A stretch of 64,000 nucleotides of DNA from Klenkia marina (GCF_900101025.1 NZ_FMUH01000001.1:372001-436000), one strand, 5' to 3'. Shown: positions 42,444 through 50,443, numbered from the stretch's first letter. The notes: generated by a model not told the origin, from the sequence alone. A program made the numbers and translations.

Positions 42444-42638
42444 GCGGACCAGCCTGCCGCCGGCGAGGCCGCCCGTCGTCGTCCGCGCGACGTCACCTGC
42501 TGACCTCCCGGCTACGCCTCCGGGAGTACTCCGGGCGCGACCGACTGTGCAGTTGCGGTCGCCGCCACGCCCCGACCCGCCGTGCACGGCGCCCTCGACT
42601 GCACACTCGCCGACGCGACGACCCGCCATGCTGGGCGC

Positions 42639-43512
42639 ATGCCGGACATCCGTCTGCTGGCCGCACCGCCGTGGGAACGGGACCTGTTCGTCGCCGGCGC
42701 GTTCGCCCGGACCGCTCACGTCTGGTCGCTGGGCAGCGGGACGGAGCTCGCCGTCCTCGACACCGTCCTCGACTTCGGCGGGGAACGGCTGTGCCTGGTC
42801 ACCGGCGAGGCGCCGGTCGTCGTGGCCGGCGCGTGGGAGCGCCACGGCGTGTGCGGCTACGCCTTGTCCGGTGAACTCCTCTGGCAGGACAGGACCCGGT
42901 CGAACGTCCAGCACGTCACGGCACTGCCTGCGGGCAAGGTGGCGGTCGGTTGCGCGAAGGGGCCGGCGAGGGTGCTCGATGCCGCGACCGGGGCCGAGCT
43001 GCGGTCCCTCCGGGGGGTCACGGAGGTCATCCCTCTGACCCCTGACATGTCCGTCCTGGTGAGCCAGTCCTACGCGCGCCTGGCCGATGCCGACTTCCAG
43101 CCGACGAGTGGTCGCATCACCCTGCCACCGTCCGCCCCGGTGGTCGGCAGCGCAGCGGCCGGCCCCGACCTCGTGGCGCTGACGACGATGGACGACGGCG
43201 TGTGGTTCCTGGACCCGACGGGAGCCCGAGTCGCGCGCCAGCATCGCCGGGGGTCTCCTGGGGGACGTCGCGTACGACGTCGGCGCCGGGTGCTGGCAGG
43301 TCGTCGTCCGCGTCGAGCGGGCGGACGAGGTGCAGTTCCACCTCGTGCGGCTCACCACCGCCGCGGAGGTGGTGGACCGCATCCCACTGCCGAACGTGCA
43401 CGACTCGGTGTGGATGGACGACGGCCGGGTGCTCGTGGTCAGCACCGAGGACGGTGTCCTCGCCCTCGATCCCTCGACCGGGTCCACCCGGCTCCTCATC
43501 GAACCCACCTGA
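42639..43512 (+). pseudogene. Frameshifted beta-propeller (WD40/quinoprotein-like) protein gene
   Basis: From ATG 42639 one frame encodes about 195 residues with repeated four-strand blade patterns (ARTAHVWSLGSGTELAVLD, GPARVLDAATGAELRSLRG, DGVWFLDPTGARV). Near 43215-43255 the coding signal moves to another frame and continues (ASIAGGLLGDVAYDVGAG ... SVWMDDGRVLVVSTEDGVLALDPSTGSTRLL) to a stop at 43510-43512. Joined, the two parts make a single propeller of about 290 residues. Either the gene is inactivated or the assembly has an indel in this GC-rich stretch. No partner gene is evident. Confidence 0.75.
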
Positions 43513-43550
43513 CCCAGCAGAACCCCGTCGCCCAGGACGGTGGGCCCTCA

Positions 43551-43556
43551 TACGGT
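43551..43556 (+). promoter_or_regulatory. Leaderless -10 box of the DIP1984-family gene
   Basis: TACGGT, seven bases before the ATG at 43564. Confidence 0.45.
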
Positions 43557-43563
43557 GCGGGTC

Positions 43564-44022
43564 ATGAAGATCGCCGAGGCGCTGTCGCTGCGCACCGACG
43601 CCCGTCGCCGGGTCGACCAGCTGCGGGCCCGGATCACCGCCAACGCCCGGTACCAGGAGGGCGAGGAGCCCACCGAGAGCTCGGCGGACCTGCTGGTGGA
43701 GGCCGAGCGGGCGCTGGACGAGCTCGAGTCGTGGATCGGCCGGATCAACCGCACCAACGCCGCCGTCGACCTCGGCGCCGACGGCACGATGACCGACGCC
43801 CTCGCCCGCCGCGACGTCCTGCGGTTGCGGCACGCCCTGCTGACGTCGGCCGCCGACGCCGCTGCGGGCACCGGGTTCCGGCAGCTGCGCAGCGAGCTGC
43901 GCCAGCTCACCTCGCTGCCGGTGTGCGAGCTGCGGTCCCGCGCCGACGACGTCGCCCGGGCGCTGCGCGAGCTCGACGTCCGCATCCAGCAGGCGAACTG
44001 GACCCACGACCTCGTCGACTGA
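43564..44022 (+). CDS. DIP1984-family (septicolysin-like) helical protein
   Basis: A 152-residue, almost wholly helical protein. It matches the DIP1984 family pattern: MKIAEALSLRTDARRRVDQL, then RYQEGEEPTESSADLLVEAE, RINRTNAAVDL, LARRDVLRLRHALLTSAA and the ending DVRIQQANWTHDLVD. Some relatives are called septicolysin, but a cytolytic role is not shown for actinobacterial members. The ATG at 43564 is placed by the -10 box seven bases upstream. It is the last core-looking gene before the accessory segment. Confidence 0.88.
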   Translation: MKIAEALSLRTDARRRVDQLRARITANARYQEGEEPTESSADLLVEAERALDELESWIGRINRTNAAVDLGADGTMTDALARRDVLRLRHALLTSAADAAAGTGFRQLRSELRQLTSLPVCELRSRADDVARALRELDVRIQQANWTHDLVD

Positions 44023-44134
44023 GCATGGTGGACTGAGCTCGGCCGCCGCGGGAGTCGGTAGCCGCAGGAGGGCGGACACGAACCCGAGGGCCGGCGGGCA
44101 ACCCGGTCCATATCTGGTGGGTGGAGGGCAGCCC

Positions 44135-44151
44135 CGGGGTTCGACTCCCCG
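44135..44151 (+). other. Isolated tRNA T-arm-like sequence
   Basis: CGGGG-TTCGACT-CCCCG is a perfect canonical T-stem-loop, but no matching acceptor, D-arm or anticodon arm is present upstream. It may be the 3' scar of a tRNA at the edge of an integrated element, or chance. The surrounding gap (44023-44318) shows no other gene. Confidence 0.25.
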
Positions 44152-44318
44152 ACGCACGACGCAGCCCCGAACCGTGCACCGGTGACGGCGCAGCCAGTAC
44201 GCATCACCACCACGTGTCGGCTCCTGCGGTGAGGGCGGGTCCGGGGACCTCCCGCGGCGGCCTTCTCCACCCTGGGGTGGAGACGGGATGGGCCCGGCGG
44301 CCGATGTGCGGGACGGCC

Positions 44319-44540
44319 ATGATCACCAGACTCGTCGGCATGGAGAACGTGTCGCACGGACCGGAGATCGCCCGGGTGCTGCGCCAGCTGCGGCTGGCCG
44401 TCTTCCGCGGGGACGTCGAGGTCGACGCCGCCCGGTTGGACTCCTGGCCGCCCGGCGCACGGCTGGCGCTGGACCAGTGCGCCCGCCGGGCGCAGGCCCG
44501 CGGGCACCGCTTCGTCGTGCGCGAGCCCGTCGCCGCCTGA
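44319..44540 (+). CDS. Small hypothetical protein
   Basis: A 73-residue protein with the pattern of a short alpha/beta unit (GPEIARVLRQLRLAVFRGDVEVDAARLDSWPPG in two parts, then ARLALDQCARRAQARGHRFVV). I do not recognise it. ATG at 44319 is chosen as the start. It is convergent with the LexA-box gene at 44544, with only three bases between stops. Confidence 0.45.
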   Translation: MITRLVGMENVSHGPEIARVLRQLRLAVFRGDVEVDAARLDSWPPGARLALDQCARRAQARGHRFVVREPVAA

Positions 44541-44543
44541 ACC

Positions 44544-44825
44544 TCAGTGCGGGTTGCGCCGCCGCTCGACCGCCGGGGGCGTGGGCGGCGGGGTGAGCGG
44601 ACGCAGGTACCGGGCGTCGACCCAGGCGTGCACGATGTTCTGCTCGAAGTAGCCGGGCACCGAGTAGGCCACCCGACCCCACCAGGTGCCGTGGTCGTCC
44701 TGCCGCCAACCGAGCAGGACGGCGGGGAACGGGTCGACCTGGTGCGGCATGCCGGTGACCCAGCAGTGCCGCGGGCGGGGGTCGGGGCGCTCGTGCATCC
44801 CGGGAGCCGCCATGCCGAGAAGCAT
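44544..44825 (-). CDS. Small hypothetical protein behind a LexA box
   Basis: A 93-residue protein with a conserved-looking core: RHCWVTGMPHQVDPFPAVLLG, then WRQDDHGTWWGRVAYSVP and AWVDARYLRPL, rich in Trp and His, probably a small beta-barrel. I do not recognise a named family. ATG 44825 (or 44813) lies just 10 bases downstream of a near-consensus actinobacterial SOS box, so it is likely induced by DNA damage. The Pro-rich C-terminus (PPPTPPAVERRRNPH) looks disordered. Confidence 0.6.
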   Translation of the reverse strand: MLLGMAAPGMHERPDPRPRHCWVTGMPHQVDPFPAVLLGWRQDDHGTWWGRVAYSVPGYFEQNIVHAWVDARYLRPLTPPPTPPAVERRRNPH

Positions 44826-44835
44826 GGCAGATCGT

Positions 44836-44851
44836 CCGAACACGTGTTCGA
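44836..44851 (-). promoter_or_regulatory. LexA-type SOS box
   Basis: CCGAACACGTGTTCGA contains the perfect 14-base palindrome CGAACACGTGTTCG and matches the actinobacterial LexA consensus TCGAAC-N4-GTTCGA at 11 of 12 defined positions. It sits 10 bases before the start of the small gene at 44544-44825. Confidence 0.75.
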
Positions 44852-44938
44852 TCGACGGTGGTGAGGTGCTAACCGATGCCGTGGCCAGCGGCGACGGCCC
44901 CATTTGTGCGGACCTCTTACGCGGTCTCGGCCGGGTTC

Positions 44939-45610
44939 TTACACATCGGCGTCCGGCTGGTCGCCCCAGCGGTAGAGGACCTGCACCGAGTCGGTGAACC
45001 GGCGCGGGTCCTCGGTGTGCAGGCTGATGTACCCGCTGCGGTTGCGCAGCAGCATCTTGGCCTCGGTCTCGGGCCAGAACAGTTGGTCAACGAACCGCTG
45101 GAAGGTCCGGCCGGAGGCGCGGGCGTAGTGGAGCGGGTTGTGGGAGTCCTGGAGCCACTCCTCTGTGCGTGGCGTCAGGACGATGGCAAGGTCCAGGTCG
45201 CCGAGCTGATCGACGTCGGGGCGGGTGTAGGAGCCGAAGACGGCCACCTCGCTGATGCGCAGCGGCTTGGTGTCGTCGGCGTTGTAAGCCCGCGTCCGCT
45301 CCAGGACGCCCTCCAGGAGCACCTGTGCGCGGGCGCGGCTGATCGGCTTCTGGAATGAGGCGTTGGCCAGCCCTCCGCCGGTGTCCTCGGAGGTGTGGAA
45401 CTCCTGTCCGCTGCCGTCCCGGTCAGCGATGACGCGGAGGTAGCCGGCCTCCACGAGCCGCGTCAGGGCTACCTCGACCTCGGCGACGTCCCGTCGGACT
45501 TGTCGGGCGATGAACTCCAGCGGCGTCCAGGCGGTGTGGCAGGCGCGGGACAGGTCGCGGGCCAGTTCGGGGTCGACCCCGCCGACCAGCACGCCGCGCT
45601 GCAACCGCAT
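44939..45610 (-). CDS. Winged-helix plus nucleotidyltransferase-fold protein
   Basis: A 223-residue protein (from ATG 45610). The N-terminal part (about residues 10-60) looks like a winged helix: LARDLSRACHTAWTPLEF and VEVALTRLVEAGYLRVIAD. Residues about 120-150 carry the minimal nucleotidyltransferase signature GSYTRPDVDQLGDLDLAIV (Gly-Ser then Asp-x-Asp). The remainder is unassigned. It lies downstream of the AbiE pair on the same strand, 217 bases after the toxin gene. It could be a single-protein MNT-like toxin/antitoxin component or an accessory of the AbiE module. An in-frame extension to 45763 is possible. Confidence 0.7.
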   Translation of the reverse strand: MRLQRGVLVGGVDPELARDLSRACHTAWTPLEFIARQVRRDVAEVEVALTRLVEAGYLRVIADRDGSGQEFHTSEDTGGGLANASFQKPISRARAQVLLEGVLERTRAYNADDTKPLRISEVAVFGSYTRPDVDQLGDLDLAIVLTPRTEEWLQDSHNPLHYARASGRTFQRFVDQLFWPETEAKMLLRNRSGYISLHTEDPRRFTDSVQVLYRWGDQPDADV

Positions 45611-45827
45611 GGCGGGCAGTCTGCCCGAGCGCGGTTGCGCTAGCCGTTCCTCCTGACGGGCGCGCGGACGCTGGCGGGGCTGGCCTGTCTGACCCAGCTC
45701 GTCGAGACACCCCTCAGTCCGGCCACCTGCCCGCAGTGCTGACCACCGCCTGACTTCCCTCACCTTGCGCGGACAGTCAGCGCCGCCCCTGGCCCCCAGA
45801 CCCGCTGACGGTCCAGCCTGGCGGGAG

Positions 45828-46829
45828 CTACTGCGTTGCGGCCTCTCCGGCGGCGTCGATGTCGGTGATCCAGGCGTTGAGCGCCTCGACCGCGTCGGTC
45901 AGTTCCAGCGTCACGCCGCCGTTGCCGGCGGCTGAGGTGTAGTCGGTGCCCCAGTGCGCGTGGGCCACCGCGGCCGGCGGCCACTCCCGCGGCGTCCAGT
46001 CCGCGCGGCGGGCGTCCTCGGCGCGGGCGTCGAAGACCGCCACGCACGCCTGCCGGAGCTCGCCGAGGGTGGGGGTGGCCTCGGTGGCGATGAGGTCGCG
46101 CAGCAGGAGCAGATCGACCACGTCGCGGGCCCGGTCGTTCTTCTGCTCAGGCGGGGAATGCGGGTCGGTGCACGCGTGGATCTTCTGCGCGACCTGGAAG
46201 CGGACCGCGATGCCCAGCAGCTGGTCGGGGCTGGGGATCCCGAAGTGCTTCAGGTCCGGGGCGGGGAGCACGTCGTACTCGGCGGCCGCATCGGCTTCGT
46301 CCGGGGAGATCTCGACCTTGATCCTGCGCCACACGTCACCGCGCAAGGTGACCTGGATGTTGAACCGGCGGGGCAGGATGGCCTTGCCGGGGACGTTGAT
46401 GACCTCGACCTCGGTGCGGGTCAGCTGCAGCGCGCCCCACGGCTCGGCGATCGCGGCGTCGAGCAGGTCGACGAACCGGTCGATGTCCCCGCGCACGATT
46501 CCGTCGACGTCCTTCGTCGGGCGGCTGGCAGCTCCCAGGCGGTACTGCAGGTAGGTGCCGCCCTTGAGCAGGAAGTTGGCGCGGCCGTCCTCGTCCACGG
46601 CACGCTGCAGGGCGGCAACGACGACCGCGGAGGCGACCAGCCAGCTCAGCCGGTCGGCTTCCAGGCCGACGGCGGACTGGGCGGTGGAGATCCAAGAGTT
46701 CAGCGTCGAGGCCGTGCGCGGTGCCTTGCCGCGGTCGCGCAGCTCGGCCATCCGGGCCAACGGGTCAGCAGGCTCGCCGGCAGCGTCGGCGCTGGTCTCG
46801 TTGGTGGTCTGGGTGGGGTCAGCCGACAT
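45828..46829 (-). CDS. abiEii: Type IV toxin-antitoxin toxin AbiEii (nucleotidyltransferase)
   Basis: A 333-residue toxin of the AbiEii/AbiGii family, which blocks growth of phage-infected cells by nucleotidyl transfer to tRNA. The motif FLLKGGTYLQYRLG followed by SRPTKDVDGIV (Asp107-x-Asp109) is the DNA-polymerase-beta-like NTase centre; further acidic residues occur in RIKVEISPDEAD. The N-terminal 40 residues are charged and disordered. It overlaps the antitoxin gene by 11 bases (46819-46829), the usual compact arrangement for abortive-infection pairs. Confidence 0.9.
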   Translation of the reverse strand: MSADPTQTTNETSADAAGEPADPLARMAELRDRGKAPRTASTLNSWISTAQSAVGLEADRLSWLVASAVVVAALQRAVDEDGRANFLLKGGTYLQYRLGAASRPTKDVDGIVRGDIDRFVDLLDAAIAEPWGALQLTRTEVEVINVPGKAILPRRFNIQVTLRGDVWRRIKVEISPDEADAAAEYDVLPAPDLKHFGIPSPDQLLGIAVRFQVAQKIHACTDPHSPPEQKNDRARDVVDLLLLRDLIATEATPTLGELRQACVAVFDARAEDARRADWTPREWPPAAVAHAHWGTDYTSAAGNGGVTLELTDAVEALNAWITDIDAAGEAATQ

Positions 46830-47385
46830 CGCGGCGCTCCAGGTCGTCGGTGAGGGTGGCGGCCTGGGCGGCGGTGAGCAGCCCGCGGTCGCGGCCGGTG
46901 CGCAGGGCCTGGCGGAGCAGGTAGGTGGGAATGCCGCTGGCGATGCCCTGGTCGATCGCGGTGGGCAGGGTGACGGTGGGGATGCGGTGCCACCAACCCA
47001 GCTGGTCGGGGGCGAGGTCCTGGTAGTGCACCACGTACCGGTCGCCACCGTTGCGGCGGATGCGCTCACGCTTGGGCAGGGTGAGGTGGATCCGGTCGGG
47101 GTTGATGTCGCAGACGTCGTAGCCGGCCAGGGCGGTGTCGTGGCTCAGGCACGCGTCGGGGCGACCGGTCCACAGGACGGCCAGCATGTGGGTGTCGTAC
47201 TCGGTAACCGGCAGCTCTGGGAACCGGTAGACCCCGTGCGCGACGCGCTCGAGAAGACCGCGGCCGGCGAGCTTCTCGACGGTGTGCCGGTCGAGGTCAA
47301 GCTCGTCGGCGTCTCGCTTCGTAACGTAGCCGTACTGCTCCACAGCCACGTTCCAGAGCTCTTGTCGTGCCGTCATCTTCACCAT
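46819..47385 (-). CDS. abiEi: Type IV antitoxin AbiEi
   Basis: A 188-residue antitoxin. The N-terminal winged helix (GYVTKRDADELDLDRHTVEKLAGRG in two parts, LLERVAHGVYRFP) is followed by the C-terminal antitoxin domain (YDTHMLAVLWTGRPDACLSHDTAL and later DRIHLTLPKRERIRR). AbiEi both neutralises the toxin and represses the operon by bending DNA at inverted repeats; such a repeat (47401-47438) lies 16 bases upstream. The start is ATG at 47385 with GGAAGGCGGGG before it. Confidence 0.9.
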   Translation of the reverse strand: MVKMTARQELWNVAVEQYGYVTKRDADELDLDRHTVEKLAGRGLLERVAHGVYRFPELPVTEYDTHMLAVLWTGRPDACLSHDTALAGYDVCDINPDRIHLTLPKRERIRRNGGDRYVVHYQDLAPDQLGWWHRIPTVTLPTAIDQGIASGIPTYLLRQALRTGRDRGLLTAAQAATLTDDLERRDVG

Positions 47386-47400
47386 CCCCGCCTTCCTGGA

Positions 47401-47438
47401 CTGTCAAAAGGCTACCGCTTTCGGTTGCCTTTTGACAG
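47401..47438 (-). promoter_or_regulatory. AbiE operator (inverted repeat)
   Basis: CTGTCAAAAGGCTACC and GGTTGCCTTTTGACAG form a 16-base inverted repeat with one mismatch around a 6-base centre. It lies 16 bases upstream of abiEi and spans a possible TAGCCT -10 on the minus strand, as expected for negative autoregulation. Confidence 0.75.
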
Positions 47439-47846
47439 TGGTCGCCCCGCGCGGGGTGACACTCGCCGCGCCGACTTGAGCGCCGCGCACCGGGCCGTAG
47501 GTGGCCGTACGGATGCCGGGCGCTCCCTGTGCGCCGCCCGCCGTTGGTTCCCCAGCGACCACACCGCACCCAGCACGACGACCACGACGACAACAGCAGC
47601 AGCAGCAGCGCCTCCCGGCAGGAGCGGGAGACCGCGCGGTGACCACAGTGCTCAACGCGTGCGCCCGCGACGGAGGCAGTCCCCAACGGTCGCCGGCCTA
47701 GCCCGCGCTGCGTCACCCGATGGGGGGCCTACCGACTCGAGGCGTCGAGCCCGACAACCTCCCCACAGGCTGTGGGGGAACTGCGCAAGAGCCTGTTGCG
47801 CAACCTCGCTCCCGGCGGCCGCTCATCGCTCCGACGGAGCTGGGCG
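47439..47846. other. Intergenic region without a supported gene
   Basis: About 400 bases between the AbiE operator and the nuclease gene. A short CAG run (around 47596-47612) encodes, on the minus strand, an Ala/Val-rich hydrophobic stretch with no usable start codon, perhaps a remnant of a membrane protein. A GTTGCGC inverted repeat lies around 47788-47801. I see no RNA gene or promoter here. Confidence 0.4.
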
Positions 47847-49640
47847 TCAGCGGCGGCCGGGCAGGCCGGGGACCGCCAAGTAGGGCTCACCCAGGTCATC
47901 GACCGCCCGGATCAGGTAGGCCTTGTGCTCACCGACGCAGGCGAACTGGGCGACCGCCGGTGCGACCGGGCGACCGGCTTGTTCGTCGGCGGCCAGGGCC
48001 TGCAGCTGCTCGCGGTTGATCAGCTGCATGCCGGGTGACCACATCGCCAGCCCGGGCACCTTGTACGTGGTGTCGCCCAGGGTGAGGGGGAAGGCGTCGG
48101 GGGCGCCGTACAGCGCGCCGGGCACGGTCGGCACCGAGTTCAGCAGCTGCCCGATCTGACCAGCGACGATGGGGGCGCTCAGACCGTCGTAGGGCAGCAG
48201 GCCCGGGGTGCCGGTCAGCGCCGAGGCCACCGCCATCAGCTCGCCGGCCTCCCGGCCGGCCGGTGGGTCGGTGGGGATGGGCACCAGCTGGCCGAGGTGG
48301 TTCTGCAGCACCTCCAGGGCGGCGATGAGGTTGTGCAGGTAGTCCACGTTGGCCAGCGCCTCGCCGCCGGCGTCGTAGGACGTCAGGACCACCGGGCCCT
48401 GCTTGAACACCAGCCGGGTCCCGGGCCGGCAGGCGGCCAGGAACGCGATCGCTGGCAGCGCGTCGTGCGGGTACCGCCCGGCCAGCGGGGCCATGCTCAG
48501 GTTGAGCTCGGTGCCCTCGGACTCATCCACGCCGCCCTGCACCCGGCCCAGCAGCAGGCCGCTGGGGTCCGCGCCGGTCAGCGCGACACCGTGCGGGGCG
48601 ACGATGCGCTCGGTGAAGGCGAAGGGCACCGACGGCAGGCCACGCTCGGGCTCGTCCGGGCCGTGGGCCGCGGGGACGGCCACCCCCACCCCACCCGGCG
48701 GCGGGGCCGCGGTCTCGAGGGCCAGGGTGCAGTGCAGCGGCAGGTCGGTGGTGTCCGGGACGGTGATCAGCCGCACCGAGCTGACCTGTCGGGAGGGCTC
48801 CCCGAGGAGGCGCTGGGTGGCCTCGGAGGAGGCGAGCACCTGCACGTCCTCGATGAACCGGCCGTCGATCTCCACGTCTCCGCCTGAGCGCAGCCACCGC
48901 TGCAGCACGGCGCGGGCTTCGTCGGCGTCGGGGTCCCCGGCCGGGAAGGTGAACTGGGTGTTGATCGACACCGGGTCGGCGGTGGCCGCGTCGGGGGTCT
49001 GGGCGGTGAGCATGGTGGCCGGGCCGATCGGGCTGTCCTGGACGTCCCAGCGCCAGAACGGGCTGATGGTGCCGCCCAGGGCATGCAGGTCCTCGACCCG
49101 CTGCAGGTAGTCCGTTCCGGTGGCCAGCGCGGCGCGTTCCTGGGCGTGCTGGGCGGCGCGGCGCAGCACCTTGTACTGAGCGCCCTCGACGTAGCTGATC
49201 AGGTCCTCCCGGCCGGCGATCTGCCCGTCCAGCCAGTCACGGCCGAACCACTCCAGGAAGACGTGCGGGTGCTGGGTGCGCAGCTTGTCGAACCAGGCAA
49301 GCTCGGCGGGGGTGGGGTCCAGCGGGATGACCAGCACCCAGCGGGCCGGTGCGTGCTGGGTGACCGCGCCGGCCAGGGAGCGGGCGACCTGGCGCCGCTG
49401 GCTGGTGGTCAGGCGACGGGTGAAGGACTTGACCTCGTAGATGGTCAGCCCGTCGGGGCCGTCGTGGCGTAGGTCCTGGGACCCGTCCCCACCTGAGCCG
49501 TCGATGCCGGTGGCCCCGCATGCAGCGCGGACCAGCATCTTTACGACCCGCTCGAGCTTGGCGGGATCCAGCTCTGCCCAGTCCAGCACCACCCGAGTAT
49601 GTGGGTAGGGGGTGTCCGCGTCCCGACCTTCGGAGCCCAC
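47847..49640 (-). CDS. PD-(D/E)XK nuclease-domain protein of unknown family
   Basis: A 597-residue protein. The N-terminus (about residues 25-95) fits a restriction-endonuclease-like fold: LERVVKMLVRAACGATG, then GGDGSQDLR and LTIYEVKSFTRR, giving Asp56, Glu69-x-Lys71 as a candidate catalytic triad. Residues about 100-160 keep the style of Mrr-like proteins (RWVLVIPLDPTPAELAWF). The remaining 430 residues are beta-rich and unrecognised. It is last in a three-gene minus-strand unit whose first gene has a LexA-like box. Damage-inducible anti-phage or anti-plasmid nuclease is my inference. GTG start at 49640. Confidence 0.65.
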   Translation of the reverse strand: MGSEGRDADTPYPHTRVVLDWAELDPAKLERVVKMLVRAACGATGIDGSGGDGSQDLRHDGPDGLTIYEVKSFTRRLTTSQRRQVARSLAGAVTQHAPARWVLVIPLDPTPAELAWFDKLRTQHPHVFLEWFGRDWLDGQIAGREDLISYVEGAQYKVLRRAAQHAQERAALATGTDYLQRVEDLHALGGTISPFWRWDVQDSPIGPATMLTAQTPDAATADPVSINTQFTFPAGDPDADEARAVLQRWLRSGGDVEIDGRFIEDVQVLASSEATQRLLGEPSRQVSSVRLITVPDTTDLPLHCTLALETAAPPPGGVGVAVPAAHGPDEPERGLPSVPFAFTERIVAPHGVALTGADPSGLLLGRVQGGVDESEGTELNLSMAPLAGRYPHDALPAIAFLAACRPGTRLVFKQGPVVLTSYDAGGEALANVDYLHNLIAALEVLQNHLGQLVPIPTDPPAGREAGELMAVASALTGTPGLLPYDGLSAPIVAGQIGQLLNSVPTVPGALYGAPDAFPLTLGDTTYKVPGLAMWSPGMQLINREQLQALAADEQAGRPVAPAVAQFACVGEHKAYLIRAVDDLGEPYLAVPGLPGRR

Positions 49641-49657
49641 GACGGGCCGCAGGCGTG

Positions 49658-49695
49658 ATGGCGCATCCGTACCGCCGACGGTACGGATGCGCCAT
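49658..49695. terminator. Perfect 15-bp hairpin between the DUF2442 and nuclease genes
   Basis: ATGGCGCATCCGTAC and GTACGGATGCGCCAT pair perfectly around an 8-base loop, two bases after the DUF2442 stop and 17 bases before the nuclease start. It could attenuate transcription or protect the upstream mRNA, lowering nuclease expression relative to the first two genes. Confidence 0.7.
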
Positions 49696-49697
49696 GC

Positions 49698-50063
49698 TCA
49701 ACTGCCCGCCGCTGTTGGCGGTGAGGCTTCGGCGGGCTCCAGCTGGCCGGCACGGCGCAGGGCGACCGGGGAGATGTCCAGGCCGGTGGCCGTCCACACC
49801 AACGTGCCGGCGTCGGGGTCGACCTGCACGCCGGCGAGCACCGCCGGGTCGCGCACCCGTTCACCGACCTCCCCGACCAGGAACGGCTCACAGTCCACGG
49901 TGCTGGCCGGCCCGTCGGCCCAGCCCAGGCGCACCCGGTAGCCATTCAACGGGGTGACCGTGACGACGTCGACGAACTCCTCCGTGCCGGCCGACACGCC
50001 CTCCGACGGCGCACCAGACGCGTCGAGCGGTGTGTCATGGGGTGTGTCATGGGGTGTGGTCAT
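49698..50063 (-). CDS. DUF2442-domain protein
   Basis: A 121-residue protein with an N-terminal disordered part (MTTPHDTPHDTPLDASG, a short tandem repeat) and a DUF2442 domain from about residue 30: VTVTPLNGYRVRLGWADG, DCEPFLVGEVGERVRDPAVL and the ending GTLVWTATGLDISPVAL. DUF2442 proteins are often neighbours of toxin-antitoxin or DUF4160 genes. ATG 50063 overlaps the stop of the upstream gene (ATGA). It lies before the hairpin and the nuclease gene. Confidence 0.8.
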   Translation of the reverse strand: MTTPHDTPHDTPLDASGAPSEGVSAGTEEFVDVVTVTPLNGYRVRLGWADGPASTVDCEPFLVGEVGERVRDPAVLAGVQVDPDAGTLVWTATGLDISPVALRRAGQLEPAEASPPTAAGS

Positions 50064-50419
50064 CGGTCCTCGATGACGGTGACCGGGGTGCTCAACCGGA
50101 TGGTGGGGTCCCCGGTGTCCTCCCGGACCGAGAGCAGCAGCTGCAGGGGTCGCCCGACGGTCATCGCAGGCCACGTCCACAGGTCCAGCCCTTCGCCGTC
50201 ACGCCGCAGCGTGGCCCCGTCCGCGCGGCGGTGGCGGGTGGCGGTCATCGTGGCCGGGTCCAAGTCGTAGACGGTGCCGCTGAGGGTGTACACCCGCGCC
50301 CGGCGGGCGCCCGGCGGTGCTGGCCGGCGGGCCGCGACGTGCAGGACGACGCGCACCACTCCCCCGCCGGCGCCCTCGTCCGGGCCGTCGGCTGCCTGCT
50401 CGTCGCTGCGCAAACCCAC
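50060..50419 (-). CDS. Hypothetical beta-rich protein, first gene of the LexA-box nuclease operon
   Basis: A 119-residue protein; I do not recognise it. After a charged N-terminus (MGLRSDEQAADGPDEG), it shows alternating hydrophobic strands (VVRVVLHVAARR, RARVYTLSGTVYDLDP, RPLQLLLSVRED, PTIRLSTPVTVIEDR), suggesting a small beta-sandwich. GTG 50419 is the most upstream start; the LexA-like box ends only nine bases before it, so either the mRNA is leaderless or a later start is used. It is translationally coupled to the DUF2442 gene. Confidence 0.55.
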   Translation of the reverse strand: MGLRSDEQAADGPDEGAGGGVVRVVLHVAARRPAPPGARRARVYTLSGTVYDLDPATMTATRHRRADGATLRRDGEGLDLWTWPAMTVGRPLQLLLSVREDTGDPTIRLSTPVTVIEDR

Positions 50420-50427
50420 CCCCTAAC

Positions 50428-50443
50428 ACGAACACATGTTCTA
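50428..50443 (-). promoter_or_regulatory. LexA-type SOS box (imperfect)
   Basis: ACGAACACATGTTCTA contains the perfect palindrome GAACACATGTTC and matches TCGAAC-N4-GTTCGA at 10 of 12 defined positions. It lies just upstream of the three-gene nuclease unit. Confidence 0.55.

Noticed and set aside
41529-43508. An extended N-terminus of the ABC ATPase reaching into the propeller gene
   Set aside because: The family N-terminus MIELRGLTKRYG starts at 42443; the extension has no similarity and is antisense to coding blades.
47404-47655. A minus-strand frame with a poly-Cys stretch upstream of abiEi
   Set aside because: The poly-Cys comes from a CAG-type run read in a chance frame; it overlaps the AbiE operator and has no ribosome binding site.
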